DNA of 64,000 nt from Bacteroides sp. 224 (GTDB taxonomy: Bacteria > Bacteroidota > Bacteroidia > Bacteroidales > Bacteroidaceae), in NCBI RefSeq assembly GCF_010500995.1, contig NZ_QVMK01000009.1, forward strand, positions 35,033 to 99,032, written 5' to 3'. Positions 51,882 to 60,735 of the stretch are shown one piece after another (within the stretch, counting starts at the first letter, position 1; every line of letters starts with the position of its first letter). The notes below the pieces were generated by a model, which ran no database searches, was not told where the DNA came from, and saw only the letters and a program-made list of their open reading frames with translations. The position numbers were made by a program, and so were the translations under genes.

Positions 51882-52805
51882 ATGGAAACAAGCGAATTGA
51901 AAATCGGCGATAGCCAAATAATTAAAATAAATACGATTGAGCGGTACACACAATTATTGGGGTGTCCGCCTGCCAATCATCCGCTAATAGCTATCTGTCG
52001 TTTGGAGGATGTGATAGATTATACTCCTATCGGCAAACCCGTACAGCTAAACCTATATTCAATCGTAATGAAAGACGGAACAAACTGTACTTCTACATAT
52101 GGTTGGCGTGATTATGATTTCACGAAAGGAGCTATAAACTTTTTTGCACCGGGGCAAATACACTCTTGGGATGTAAAAGCAGAAAACTCCGGTAGATGGG
52201 GTTGGATGCTGACATTTCATCCCGACTTTATCCGTAAATATCCTTTGGGAGCGAAAATCGGAAAGCTAAAGTTCTTTTCGTATGAAACGAACGAAGCCTT
52301 ACATATATCCGATTCCGAGCGGTCGATGCTTGAAGGTATTATGCAAAATATCGAAAGTGAAGATAAGCGGAGCATTGACGAACACAGTCAGGATATAATC
52401 GTATCTCAACTGGATGTCCTTCTGAATTATGCTGAACGGTTTTATACACGGCAGTTCAGAACAAGGAATAGCGTAGAGTCGGATATTTTGACACGCTTCC
52501 AATCCATACTCCACAATCATTTTGAAGATAACAAAGACAAACTGATTACGGCGAACGATATTGCTTCCCAGTTGGCTATGTCCACGCATTATTTGAGCGA
52601 TCTTCTACGCAATATTACAGGCATGAATACGCAACAGCATATTCACGTCTTTTTGATTGAACGTGCAAAAAGCCTGTTATTGACAACTTCACTTTCAATT
52701 AACGAGATAGCCTTTTCACTCGGATTCGAATACCCGCATTATTTCAGTCGTCTATTTAAAAGCAAAACAGGGCAAACCCCGATGGAATTTCGGAGTATGA
52801 ATTAA
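51882..52805 (+). CDS. AraC-family regulator
   Basis: A 307-residue regulator. The sensor half has FTKGAINFFAPGQIHSWDV, typical of cupin-like AraC sensors. The C-terminal AraC domain has ITANDIASQLAMSTHYLSDL and INEIAFSLGFEYPHYFSRLF. It lies between the SDR pair and the marR gene. The target is unknown; the ATCTCCGT repeats upstream of the SDR are a possible site. Confidence 0.88.
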   Translation: METSELKIGDSQIIKINTIERYTQLLGCPPANHPLIAICRLEDVIDYTPIGKPVQLNLYSIVMKDGTNCTSTYGWRDYDFTKGAINFFAPGQIHSWDVKAENSGRWGWMLTFHPDFIRKYPLGAKIGKLKFFSYETNEALHISDSERSMLEGIMQNIESEDKRSIDEHSQDIIVSQLDVLLNYAERFYTRQFRTRNSVESDILTRFQSILHNHFEDNKDKLITANDIASQLAMSTHYLSDLLRNITGMNTQQHIHVFLIERAKSLLLTTSLSINEIAFSLGFEYPHYFSRLFKSKTGQTPMEFRSMN

Positions 52806-52828
52806 CACTATGAATGTTTTTTATTACA

Positions 52829-52860
52829 TTATTGACTAATCAATAAAATCCCTATCTTTG
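52829..52860 (+). promoter_or_regulatory. MarR operator and promoter
   Basis: TTATTGACTAATCAATAA (52829-52846) is a dyad with 7-base arms, just before the -7 box TATCTTTG (52853-52860). The MarR protein encoded 5 bases later probably represses itself here. Confidence 0.65.
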
Positions 52861-52865
52861 CAGGT

Positions 52866-53294
52866 ATGAAAGACAATCAGCATACCTTGGGATTCTTATT
52901 GGCACGGACGTCAAAAGCCATGTCTGTGCATTTGAATAAGTTATTACAGGAAGAGAGGATAGACCTTCCTCATTCGCAATATTTGGTCTTACGTTTGCTT
53001 TACCTCGAAGATGGTATAAGCCAGCAGGAGTTAGCGGAGAGGGCTTTCAAAGATACGGCTGCCGTTAAAAGAACATTGGATATATTGGAGGGAAAAGGCC
53101 TGATTAAACGCACTCCTGCTCCTGCCAATATGAAAAAGAACAGCGTGATTATCACTCCGGTAGGACGGGAGCTGATGCCACGCGTTATATCTTACCTCGA
53201 AAACTCGAAGAATTCCTACCTGGCAGGTATAAGTGATGAAGAATATAATGCTGTAATCCGCGTGCTTGAAAAGCTTTATCAGAACATCAGCTAA
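52866..53294 (+). CDS. MarR-family regulator
   Basis: A 142-residue winged-helix protein: QQELAERAFKDTAAVKRTLD is the recognition helix region and LEGKGLIKRTPAPANMKKN the wing. It is preceded by a palindromic operator. It probably controls itself and the DUF169 gene after it. The signal is unknown. Confidence 0.9.
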   Translation: MKDNQHTLGFLLARTSKAMSVHLNKLLQEERIDLPHSQYLVLRLLYLEDGISQQELAERAFKDTAAVKRTLDILEGKGLIKRTPAPANMKKNSVIITPVGRELMPRVISYLENSKNSYLAGISDEEYNAVIRVLEKLYQNIS

Positions 53295-53368
53295 TTTTTC
53301 ATTTCTGTTATTAACCCTCATTGTTATATCCGTACAAAAACCGTGGAAAAAGAAAAAATAGCATAATT

Positions 53369-54079
53369 ATGGAAGTAAAAGTATTTATTGAAAATTACAG
53401 GGAAGCGTTCGGCGAAAAAGCCGAACTTCCGATAGTGTTTTGGTATTCCGACACCCCGCTTGCCAATACCGAAAAGATAAACGGTTGTTTCTTCAAAGGG
53501 CTGAAAACGGTAAGAGAAGGAAATCCCATAAGTTTGAACGCCGAAGTCATAGGTTGCGGAGGAGGAAAGTTCTATACCGGATTTACGGAAATGCCCGAAC
53601 GAGTACCCAACTTCGTTTCGCTGAAAGAAAAATATAAAAAGACACCTGAAATGGTGGTTGAGTTTATAGAACAGCTTGGCGTACCACTTACTAACCGGAA
53701 GTATCTGAATTTTGTCCGTATCGACAGGGTTGAAACTTTTAACGAAGTGGAAGGCATCTTATTCTTGGCAACTCCCGATATCTTATCCGGACTAACGACA
53801 TGGGCTTATTTCGACAACAATTCGGAAGATGCAGTCACTTCCATGTTCGGCTCCGGCTGTTCGGCTGTGGCAACCAATGCAGTTATTGAGAATAGCAGGG
53901 GAGGAAAGAGAACATTTATCGGTCTTTTCGATCCTTCTGTCCGCCCTCATGTAGAAGCTAATATTCTAAGTTTTGTAATACCTATTTCCCGATTTAAGGA
54001 AATGTATTATACCATGCGAGAAAGCAGTTTGTTTGACACTCATGCATGGAATAAAATACGTGAGCGGATAAATAATTAA
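53369..54079 (+). CDS. DUF169 protein
   Basis: A 236-residue protein: LPIVFWYSDTPLANTEKING, EVIGCGGGKFYTGF, TSMFGSGCSAVATNAV. This is the DUF169 pattern. Conserved Cys residues may bind metal. It starts 74 bases after marR (an in-frame start at 53321 is less likely). Function unknown. Confidence 0.83.
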   Translation: MEVKVFIENYREAFGEKAELPIVFWYSDTPLANTEKINGCFFKGLKTVREGNPISLNAEVIGCGGGKFYTGFTEMPERVPNFVSLKEKYKKTPEMVVEFIEQLGVPLTNRKYLNFVRIDRVETFNEVEGILFLATPDILSGLTTWAYFDNNSEDAVTSMFGSGCSAVATNAVIENSRGGKRTFIGLFDPSVRPHVEANILSFVIPISRFKEMYYTMRESSLFDTHAWNKIRERINN

Positions 54080-54425
54080 GGATTAATCAGGCTCCAACCC
54101 GTACTATTGAGTATAAGATGTAGCACAAAATAGAAATAGACACTATTTGAACTCATAGAAAATAGTTCTCCATTGGTTTTTTTCCATCTTATTTTTCATA
54201 TCAGATAAGGAGAGAGGGAACGGAACGATAAATCCCGATTGTCCTGTATGATACGAGGTTAAGGCTACTTCGCCTTTTCTTTAGTAACTATTTAGTAACT
54301 GATTTCTGTCCAGTCTTGACTTTCGACTGTCTTTTCTTGTCCACAAGCTTCATATCAGCTTTCAGGTTCAAATATACGAACTTTTTGAATCTTACAAAAA
54401 TTAATTGAATATCAAGTCGTTCTCC

Positions 54426-54469
54426 AGTGCAAGGTGCAGCCTATTTATATATAGGCTGCACCTTGCACT
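54426..54469 (-). terminator. Perfect 19-bp hairpin terminator
   Basis: AGTGCAAGGTGCAGCCTAT (54426-54444) is perfectly inverted at 54451-54469, just past the stop of the ATPase gene read on the minus strand. The 54080-54425 stretch holds no gene I can support. Confidence 0.75.
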
Positions 54470-54474
54470 GAGCT

Positions 54475-55785
54475 TTACATATCATTCATAGATAAGCCCC
54501 TTAATTCAATCTTATATTTTGCAAGTTCTTTTTTGATTGAATCGGCTTTTCCCTGAAGTAAAGTCATGTCAATTTTCTTGGGGTTACGCTTTACCTCGGC
54601 AACAATAGCCGTTTTATCCAAATCATTCAGAGCAATCAGGTCTATCTCATTTTCTCCTTTACTGTCCCAATAGCTACCAATAGCGGTTATCCTCTCCTCT
54701 TCCGCCATTTTAGCCCGAAAATATTTTTCCAAAGTGAAACCGCTATATTGCTCATAGTTCTTATCAATAAACTCACGAAGCAAGTCATATTTCCCCATTT
54801 CAATCAATGACTGATTCGGATAAATGAACCGAAACCAGAAACGAAGGTAGTTGTCATTTAAACTCCAACGAGCTTTTCGGCTTTCCGGCTTCGAGAACAT
54901 GGGCTTGTTCTTTGTAATAAGAGAGTATTCTTTTTCTAAATTAACCAGATATGCCCCCGTATTCTTTCCGATAATGGAATCTATTTCACTTTGGGTCGTT
55001 TTCCCGGAAGCGATTAATTGCAGAATGGAAAAGTAAGTCCCATACTCTTTTCCAAATTCAGAGATAAGCAATTCTTTGCCTTCCCCGATAAAGGGAGAAT
55101 CAGGACGTGTAACCACATCCAGTATCTTATTCTTTGTTACAGCTCCGCCTTCCATCAGTAGGTCGATGTATTTGGGAACGCCACCCGTCAGCATATAGAG
55201 ACACAGAAGATCTTCCGATGTATATTTAGGGTTATAATCGTTCAGGATTTCTTTTATTACGCTAACGGCGAAAGGTTGCAGTGTTATCTTTGAGGTAAGT
55301 CGCCCGAATAACGGTTCTTTCCTGTTCTCAAAAATCTTCATCATCATCGAATAGATAGAACCGGAAGCAATGAAGTTGATCTTAGTCTTGTCTTTATACT
55401 GATCCCAAAGATTCTGAACATCGCTGAATATGGACGAATTTACATTATCAAACTCTTGAAATTCATCAATGATAAGCGTGTAATGTTCCTTTGTGGCAAA
55501 AATCAACAACTGTTCAAAAAGGTCTTTGAATCGGGTAATCGAGCCGAATATTTGCAATCCTAAAACATCTGCTGCATCTTTCTGAAACTGTTCGCAAAGA
55601 AGCGGTTCGCTTTTACGGGAAACAAACAGATAAAGATACTTCTGTCCCTTTACAGATTCAAGTAAAAGGGAGGTCTTGCCGATACGACGACGACCAACCA
55701 TCACCGTAAAACAGGAACTTCTCTTCGATTGCTCCAATGTACGGGCTAATATATCTAACTCCGCTGTTCTGTTATAAAACTTCAT
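54475..55785 (-). CDS. AAA ATPase with DUF234-like C-terminal domain
   Basis: A 436-residue protein: Walker A VGRRRIGKTSLL (about residue 31), Walker B YTLIIDEFQEF, and a C-terminal DUF234-like nuclease-type region with GENEIDLIALNDLDKTAIVAEVKR (E-D-ExK pattern). This archaeal-ATPase class is common and of unknown role, perhaps in defence or DNA handling. It stands alone behind a palindrome of 15-bp arms. Confidence 0.85.
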   Translation of the reverse strand: MKFYNRTAELDILARTLEQSKRSSCFTVMVGRRRIGKTSLLLESVKGQKYLYLFVSRKSEPLLCEQFQKDAADVLGLQIFGSITRFKDLFEQLLIFATKEHYTLIIDEFQEFDNVNSSIFSDVQNLWDQYKDKTKINFIASGSIYSMMMKIFENRKEPLFGRLTSKITLQPFAVSVIKEILNDYNPKYTSEDLLCLYMLTGGVPKYIDLLMEGGAVTKNKILDVVTRPDSPFIGEGKELLISEFGKEYGTYFSILQLIASGKTTQSEIDSIIGKNTGAYLVNLEKEYSLITKNKPMFSKPESRKARWSLNDNYLRFWFRFIYPNQSLIEMGKYDLLREFIDKNYEQYSGFTLEKYFRAKMAEEERITAIGSYWDSKGENEIDLIALNDLDKTAIVAEVKRNPKKIDMTLLQGKADSIKKELAKYKIELRGLSMNDM

Positions 55786-55872
55786 ATCTCATGTTATTTA
55801 ATACTCATTATCTTAATGGCGGTTACAAAAATAAGAAGAATATTTCAATCCGCCACTATGTATATCAGGTTA

Positions 55873-55905
55873 TTTTAATGGCGATTATTTTAATCGCCAT
55901 TAAAA
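55873..55905. promoter_or_regulatory. Palindrome upstream of the AAA ATPase
   Basis: TTTTAATGGCGATTA and its perfect inverse flank TTT (55873-55905). Related TTAATGGCGG occurs at about 55814. It may be an operator or a cruciform. Confidence 0.55.
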
Positions 55906-55996
55906 TATAGACAAGAACGAGGATTTGTAGCTTGAAGCATCCATGCTATTTTCAAACTTTTGTGAGTTGAGAATAGACAAATAGTTTATTTCGTGC

Positions 55997-56187
55997 TTAC
56001 AACTGAAAATCTGCCAGCTTTTCCTCCAACGATTCCATATCAGCATTAAGCTTTGTATCCGTAATTCGAGCATAGATCTGTGTTGTTCGTACATTCTTAT
56101 GTCCTAATAATTTAGCAAGACTTTCCATCGGCATACCATTAGATAAGGCAATAGTCGTGGCCATTGTGTGCCGCGCGACATGGGAAA
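55997..56187 (-). pseudogene. Tyrosine recombinase C-terminal remnant
   Basis: On the minus strand the frame reads HVARHTMATTIALSNGMPM, SLAKLLGHKNVRTTQIYARI and ends LEEKLADFQL. This is the C-terminal active-site region of a CTnDOT-like integrase, with RH and the Tyr. The rest of the gene is missing beyond about 56187. Confidence 0.85.
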
Positions 56188-56409
56188 TTAGTAGTCAGAA
56201 TAGGTATGAGAAGGTAAGAAGCGAATCGGATAATACCATTGTAATTCAGCGATTTGAGTGAAATTGAAGTTTGGAACATAAGCAGTTCTACGAAGAGTTT
56301 CAGTTACCAAATCGTTACCTTGCCAGTTACCGAAGGTAAATGGGTAACAACAGCAGAGTGAAGAATTACGAGACACGGTTCTAATGTTCTGATATGCTGT
56401 GATTTGCAT
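56188..56409 (-). CDS. Unrecognised 73-residue frame next to the integrase remnant
   Basis: A minus-strand frame ends NFTQIAELQWYYPIRFLPSHTYSDY. It abuts the integrase remnant and may be the tail of a gene broken by an earlier insertion. I do not recognise it, and it may not be coding. Confidence 0.25.
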   Translation of the reverse strand: MQITAYQNIRTVSRNSSLCCCYPFTFGNWQGNDLVTETLRRTAYVPNFNFTQIAELQWYYPIRFLPSHTYSDY

Positions 56410-56417
56410 AGCAATGA

Positions 56418-56484
56418 GCGCTTATAAAACAGGTAACTTTGCCGTCAGGAAATTGACGGCAAAGACCATAAAAATTATAAGCGT
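56418..56484 (+). promoter_or_regulatory. Nested inverted repeats at the integrase promoter
   Basis: Outer arms GCGCTTATAA (56418-56427) and TTATAAGCGT (56475-56484), inner arms TTTGCCGTCA (56438-56447) and TGACGGCAAA (56454-56463). The -7 box TAACTTTG (56434-56441) overlaps the inner arm. This can regulate the integrase start at 56485. Confidence 0.7.
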
Positions 56485-57714
56485 ATGAAAGTAGAAAAAT
56501 TCAAGGTTCTGCTCTACCTGAAAAAGAGTTCTCCCGACAAGTCGGGCAAGACCCCGATTATGGGGCGCATCACTGTTGGCCAGTCAATGGCACAGTTCAG
56601 TAGCAAACTATCCTGTACTCCCTCGCTGTGGAATCCCCGCGAGAGCCGCTTGAACGGAAAGAGCAGGGAAGCGGTAACATGCAATACGAAACTGGATAAG
56701 TTGCTGCTCTCCATCAATGAAGCGTACAACACGTTGATTGAGCGTAATAATCCGTTCGATGCCGAAGCGGTCAAGAATCTGTTTCAGGGAAGCATGGAAA
56801 AACAAATGACGTTGCTCCGGCTCTTTGACCGCCATATCGAAGAACTCAAAACCCGTGTCGGTATAGATGTATCCCACCGCACTCTGCCTAAATACCATTA
56901 TGCCCGGAAAAAATTGGGTGAATTTATAAAAGAAAAATTCAATGCTTCCGACCTTGCTTTCGGACAACTTAACGAGCAGTTTATCCGCGAATATCAGGAT
57001 TTTGTCATAATCGATAGAGGATTGGGCGTGGAAACAGCACGGCATTATCTGGCTTTGTTGAAAAAGATATGCCGAATTGCATTCAAAGAAGGGCATTCAG
57101 ACAGGCATTATTTTTCTACTTACCCGCTCTTAAAGCAAAAAAATAATCCGCCACGAGCATTATGCCGGGAGGATTTTGAAAAGATACGGGATTTAGAATT
57201 TGAGGAACACCACCAGTCCCACATAATTACCCGCGATATGTTCCTTTTTGCCTGTTATACCGGAACTTCATATGTCGATGTGGTTGCCATTACGAATGAC
57301 AACCTTTCCACAGATGATGCGGGTGCTTTATGGCTCAAATACCAACGCGGAAAGAACGGTAAACTCAGTCGGGTAAAATTATTGCCCGAAGCTATCGAAC
57401 TGATAGAAAAATACAGTGATCCGTCAAGAGAGACGTTATTCCCTAAAATGGAATACAACGCCCTGAAATGGAAACTTCAAACCATACGTAAAATGATAGG
57501 CATGACGGGAACTTTGAGTTATCACATGGGACGCCACTCGTTTTCAAGTTTAATCACGCTCGAAGCAGGTGTTCCCATTGAAACCGTTTCAAAAATGCTC
57601 GGTCATAGCGACATAAAGACAACGCAGATTTACGCCCGTGTTACCCCGAAGAAACTTTTTGAGGACATGGACAAGTATATCGAAGCAACCCAAGATTTAG
57701 TATTAACCCTTTAA
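56485..57714 (+). CDS. CTnDOT-like tyrosine recombinase 1
   Basis: A 409-residue integrase: an arm-binding N-terminal region (KVLLYLKKSSPDKSGKTPI), a SAM-like core-binding domain (to about 210) and a catalytic domain with YHMGRHSFSSL (His, Arg, His) and LGHSDIKTTQIYARV (Tyr). The first Arg motif is replaced by CYTGTSYVDV, as in the IntDOT group. It is followed 11 bases later by a second integrase, and both probably act together to move the element. Confidence 0.93.
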   Translation: MKVEKFKVLLYLKKSSPDKSGKTPIMGRITVGQSMAQFSSKLSCTPSLWNPRESRLNGKSREAVTCNTKLDKLLLSINEAYNTLIERNNPFDAEAVKNLFQGSMEKQMTLLRLFDRHIEELKTRVGIDVSHRTLPKYHYARKKLGEFIKEKFNASDLAFGQLNEQFIREYQDFVIIDRGLGVETARHYLALLKKICRIAFKEGHSDRHYFSTYPLLKQKNNPPRALCREDFEKIRDLEFEEHHQSHIITRDMFLFACYTGTSYVDVVAITNDNLSTDDAGALWLKYQRGKNGKLSRVKLLPEAIELIEKYSDPSRETLFPKMEYNALKWKLQTIRKMIGMTGTLSYHMGRHSFSSLITLEAGVPIETVSKMLGHSDIKTTQIYARVTPKKLFEDMDKYIEATQDLVLTL

Positions 57715-57725
57715 TAACAAATATT

Positions 57726-58913
57726 ATGCGTAGTACATTTAAAATATTATTCTATATCAACCGGGGTAAGGTAAAAACTGACGGCACTACACCCGTCCTG
57801 TGCCGTATCACAGTCGATAATAAGCAGACTGTTCTCACAACAGGTATCTATTGTCGTCCTAATGATTGGAACAGCAGCAAAGGAGAAATCCGGGACAGCG
57901 TATCAAACAGCAACTTAGAAAAATTCCGCCAGAGCATTGAACAGGCGTATGAACACATACTGAAAGAACAGGGCGTTATCAGTGCGGAATTGCTCAAAAA
58001 TACGATTGCCGAAATAAACACAGTTCCGACCATGCTTTTACAGGCTGGCGAAGTTGAGCGGGAGCGGTTAAGATTGCGTTCTATCGAAATAGATTCAACC
58101 TCCACCTACCGGCAATCGAAAATTTCCCAAAGGAATTTGCGTGAATATCTTCTTACCTTGAAGATGAAAGATATTGCCTTTACAGATATTACCGAAGATT
58201 TTGGAGCGGGCTATAAACTCTTTTTGAAATGCAAAGAGTACAAACCGGGGCATATCAACCATTGTTTCACATGGCTGAACCGATTGATTTATATTGCCGT
58301 TGACCGGGAAATACTTCGTTTCAATCCGATTGCCGATGTTCCGTATGAGAAAAAAGAACCGCCCAAGCTACAACACATTAGCCGCAATGAGTTAAAAACG
58401 ATTATGGAGAACCCTATGTCCGACAGGTTGCAGGAACTGACACGCAGAGCTTTTATATTTTCTGCGTTCACGGCACTTGCCTACGTGGACGTGAAAGGAT
58501 TATACCCCCGGCATATCGGACGGACAGCCGACGGGCGGCGTTACATAAGGATTTACCGTAAAAAGACAGAGGTCGAAGCATTTATCCCGTTGCATCCGGT
58601 CGCTGAACAAATCCTGTCTCTTTACAATACGGAGGACGATACGAAGCCCGTATTTCCCTTGCCAAACCGCAACCAGATATGGTACTGCATTAATGAAATC
58701 GGCTTCCTTGCAGGTGTCAAGGGCAATTTAAGCTATCATCAAAGCCGCCATACCTTCGGGACGCTCCTACTTTCGGCGGGTATTCCCATTGAAAGTATCA
58801 GCAAGATGATGGGGCATTCCAATATATCCACTACACAGGTTTACGCCAGAGTAACAGACGATAAAATATCGGAAGATATGGATAAACTGATTGCCCGCAG
58901 AAAAGTATCGTGA
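57726..58913 (+). CDS. CTnDOT-like tyrosine recombinase 2
   Basis: A 395-residue integrase of the same fold: RGKVKTDGTTPVLCRITVD at the start, FTALAYVDVKGL in place of the Arg motif, YHQSRHTFGTL and MGHSNISTTQVYARV. Paired integrases are seen in several Bacteroidetes elements. A terminator-like stem follows it. Its N-terminal half differs from the first copy, so it is not a simple duplicate. Confidence 0.93.
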   Translation: MRSTFKILFYINRGKVKTDGTTPVLCRITVDNKQTVLTTGIYCRPNDWNSSKGEIRDSVSNSNLEKFRQSIEQAYEHILKEQGVISAELLKNTIAEINTVPTMLLQAGEVERERLRLRSIEIDSTSTYRQSKISQRNLREYLLTLKMKDIAFTDITEDFGAGYKLFLKCKEYKPGHINHCFTWLNRLIYIAVDREILRFNPIADVPYEKKEPPKLQHISRNELKTIMENPMSDRLQELTRRAFIFSAFTALAYVDVKGLYPRHIGRTADGRRYIRIYRKKTEVEAFIPLHPVAEQILSLYNTEDDTKPVFPLPNRNQIWYCINEIGFLAGVKGNLSYHQSRHTFGTLLLSAGIPIESISKMMGHSNISTTQVYARVTDDKISEDMDKLIARRKVS

Positions 58914-58926
58914 AGCACCAAACAGT

Positions 58927-58961
58927 AATACCCCCGAAATTCGCTTGAATCCGGGGGTATT
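58927..58961. terminator. Bidirectional terminator
   Basis: AATACCCCCG and CGGGGGTATT form a perfect stem between the converging integrase and excisionase-like genes. Confidence 0.85.
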
Positions 58962-58986
58962 ATTCTAATTGAAAAGTAAGCCACTC

Positions 58987-59277
58987 CTATGCTTCGCGGT
59001 AGCCCTTATCCAAAATCTTTTGAATATCCGATTCCCGGTACAAGGTCTTACCGCCGAAGTGAGTGTAGGGGATTCGTCCTTCCGTCCTGTATTCCTGCAA
59101 CGTCCGGCGGCTCACTTTAAGCCGCTCCGAAACCTGTGTGTCGGTCAGAAACCGTTCCCCTTTCAGGGTAGGTCTATAATCTGCCAATGCTGTTTCTATT
59201 TTATCCAGCATCTTGTCGAGTGAACAGAAAAATGCCTTAATCTGCTCATTTTCTTTTGTTATAACTTTGTTTTCCAT
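58987..59277 (-). CDS. Excisionase-like helix-turn-helix protein 2
   Basis: A 96-residue protein from MENKVITKENEQ (59277). The C-terminal helix-turn-helix is LTDTQVSERLKVSRRTLQEY with the wing GRIPYTHFGGKTLYRE. Such proteins direct excision in CTn-type elements. The start lies 4 bases past the stop of the upstream partner. Confidence 0.85.
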   Translation of the reverse strand: MENKVITKENEQIKAFFCSLDKMLDKIETALADYRPTLKGERFLTDTQVSERLKVSRRTLQEYRTEGRIPYTHFGGKTLYRESDIQKILDKGYREA

Positions 59278-59281
59278 ACCA

Positions 59282-59557
59282 TTATAATCCAACATTGTTA
59301 ATGACTTTTTCCACGTCTTCCGGCTTGTAATACATTTTCCGGTTGATTTGGCTGTATGGCAACTTTCCCGTTTCACGCAAGTTCTGCAAGGTGCGTGGAC
59401 TGATATTCAGAATAAGGCACACGTCCTGATTATCCAACCATTCGTCAAGCCTTTTGCCAACGTGCGGTTCACACAACGCTTCCACTTTCCGGGCAAACGC
59501 TTCAAAATGAAACATCATCGCCCTGTATGTTCCGGCTTCTATACTCACTATTTCCAT
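59282..59557 (-). CDS. Excisionase-like helix-turn-helix protein 1
   Basis: A 91-residue protein: LDNQDVCLILNISPRTLQNL is the helix-turn-helix and GKLPYSQINRKMYYKPEDV the wing. It leads the two-gene pair and is likely needed for excision or control of the tra genes. Confidence 0.85.
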   Translation of the reverse strand: MEIVSIEAGTYRAMMFHFEAFARKVEALCEPHVGKRLDEWLDNQDVCLILNISPRTLQNLRETGKLPYSQINRKMYYKPEDVEKVINNVGL

Positions 59558-59659
59558 ATCTTTTTTTCTTTATTCGTTTGTACTTATTGCACGGGGATAG
59601 CAAAGATATGGTAATAATACCAGCAGTATATCAATCGTTTACGTCCTGCGTACCTATGT

Positions 59660-59685
59660 CCGGCTTTGTCTTGGTCAAAAGCCGG
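59660..59685. terminator. Hairpin in the excisionase-cargo gap
   Basis: CCGGCTTT/AAAGCCGG stem followed by a T-rich run. The rest of 59558-60050 holds no gene I can support on either strand; frames there are long only because of base composition. Confidence 0.5.
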
Positions 59686-60050
59686 ATTTCTTTTATACGG
59701 CTATCCGTTTGAGCCGATTTTATTCTCCGCCCATAAAATGTTACGGTGGTGAATGTGGATTTTTCCAGTCTGTTTCTCTTTATAATTTCTTCCCCTTTTT
59801 AGCTACACCTGCCGCTGATGAAACGCCACGGGAGTGATACGATTTCAGGCGCGAAAGTATTCCCATGTTCGGAAAGCCCCCGCAAGGTCGAGCCTTCGGT
59901 TTCGTGAAAAATCTTCCTCTTTCCCTTTCGGGCGAGCGTATTTGTTCCCGAAAACCTTGCGTGGTCTGAACATGGACTTGTCTTGCCCCCGAAACTCGAT
60001 AACTCCGACGGCTCCGAGCAGCATGACGATTAAAAAAAAGGTCAGAAATT

Positions 60051-60287
60051 ATGAAACAGACAGAAAAAATATCGAAACAGCGATTCACCTTCCTTCCAAT
60101 CAGCATGTGGTGGATTTTGAAAGTAGCCTTTGCCGTAGCAGGGTTTGCCCTTTGGGGTTGGTCATTCGTGGCGGTGGTAGTGGGTGCTTGCATCCTTTGG
60201 GAGATTGCAAAAACGGTGCTTTCGTGCCTTGTGTCGCTTCTTGTGTTGGCTGTCATTATCTGCCTTGTAATAGTATTAATTTTCTAA
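60051..60287 (+). CDS. Small membrane protein of the mobile element
   Basis: A 78-residue protein with a basic start (MKQTEKISKQRF) and two long hydrophobic stretches (ILKVAFAVAGFALWGWSFV; SCLVSLLVLAVIICLVIVLI). A purine-rich AAAAAAAAGG precedes it. First of a same-strand group reaching to the ParB-type gene. Function unknown. Confidence 0.6.
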   Translation: MKQTEKISKQRFTFLPISMWWILKVAFAVAGFALWGWSFVAVVVGACILWEIAKTVLSCLVSLLVLAVIICLVIVLIF

Positions 60288-60298
60288 ATATCAACAGT

Positions 60299-60511
60299 AT
60301 GAAAGCAAAGTATTTTAATTCGGTAGGCTCTATTGAAAGCCATGTGCAAATTTTCCCGCATCACACTTTTATTATAATCCCTCAGCCGAGAGCATGTGAA
60401 TGTGAAACGGTAAGAATAGCATACGAGGTAACGGACAGGCAGGACAATGATATACTTGATATTCTTGTAGTATGCCCCATTTGTGCAAACCACCCTAAAA
60501 ACAGACAGTAA
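60299..60511 (+). CDS. Small Cys-containing protein of the mobile element
   Basis: A 70-residue protein starting MKAKYFNSVGSIESHVQIF, with CECET and CPICANH, so zinc binding is possible. It starts 11 bases after the membrane protein's stop. Function unknown. Confidence 0.6.
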   Translation: MKAKYFNSVGSIESHVQIFPHHTFIIIPQPRACECETVRIAYEVTDRQDNDILDILVVCPICANHPKNRQ

Positions 60512-60512
60512 T

Positions 60513-60722
60513 ATGACAGCAAGTAAAATGACCGTAAACGGCGTATCAGTATGCGCCACAGGACAGGAGAATTACGAACGCTTCGAGGCAAGGCGGGGCA
60601 AGTGGTTTTATCAATACGACTACCGCCACACAGACGGCGAACTTTTTTCTATCGTATTGCCGACCCTCGAAAGGTGCAGACAAGAGCGGGATAAGTGGCT
60701 TTTGGATAAGAATAATCATTAA
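60513..60722 (+). CDS. DUF3873 protein
   Basis: A 69-residue protein starting MTASKMTVNGVSVCATGQE, with FYQYDYRHTDGELFSIVLPT and RDKWLLDKN. This is the DUF3873 signature found in Bacteroidetes conjugative elements. It begins 1 base after the previous stop. Confidence 0.8.
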   Translation: MTASKMTVNGVSVCATGQENYERFEARRGKWFYQYDYRHTDGELFSIVLPTLERCRQERDKWLLDKNNH

Positions 60723-60735
60723 AACGGTTAAAGAG

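Noticed and set aside
55900..56094. A 64-residue minus-strand frame
   Set aside because: It is an alternate frame of the integrase remnant, where the other frame shows clear recombinase motifs.
59780..60256. A 158-residue minus-strand frame, and a + strand frame from 59834
   Set aside because: Neither resembles a known protein; the true small genes start at 60051 and 60299 with operon-like spacing.
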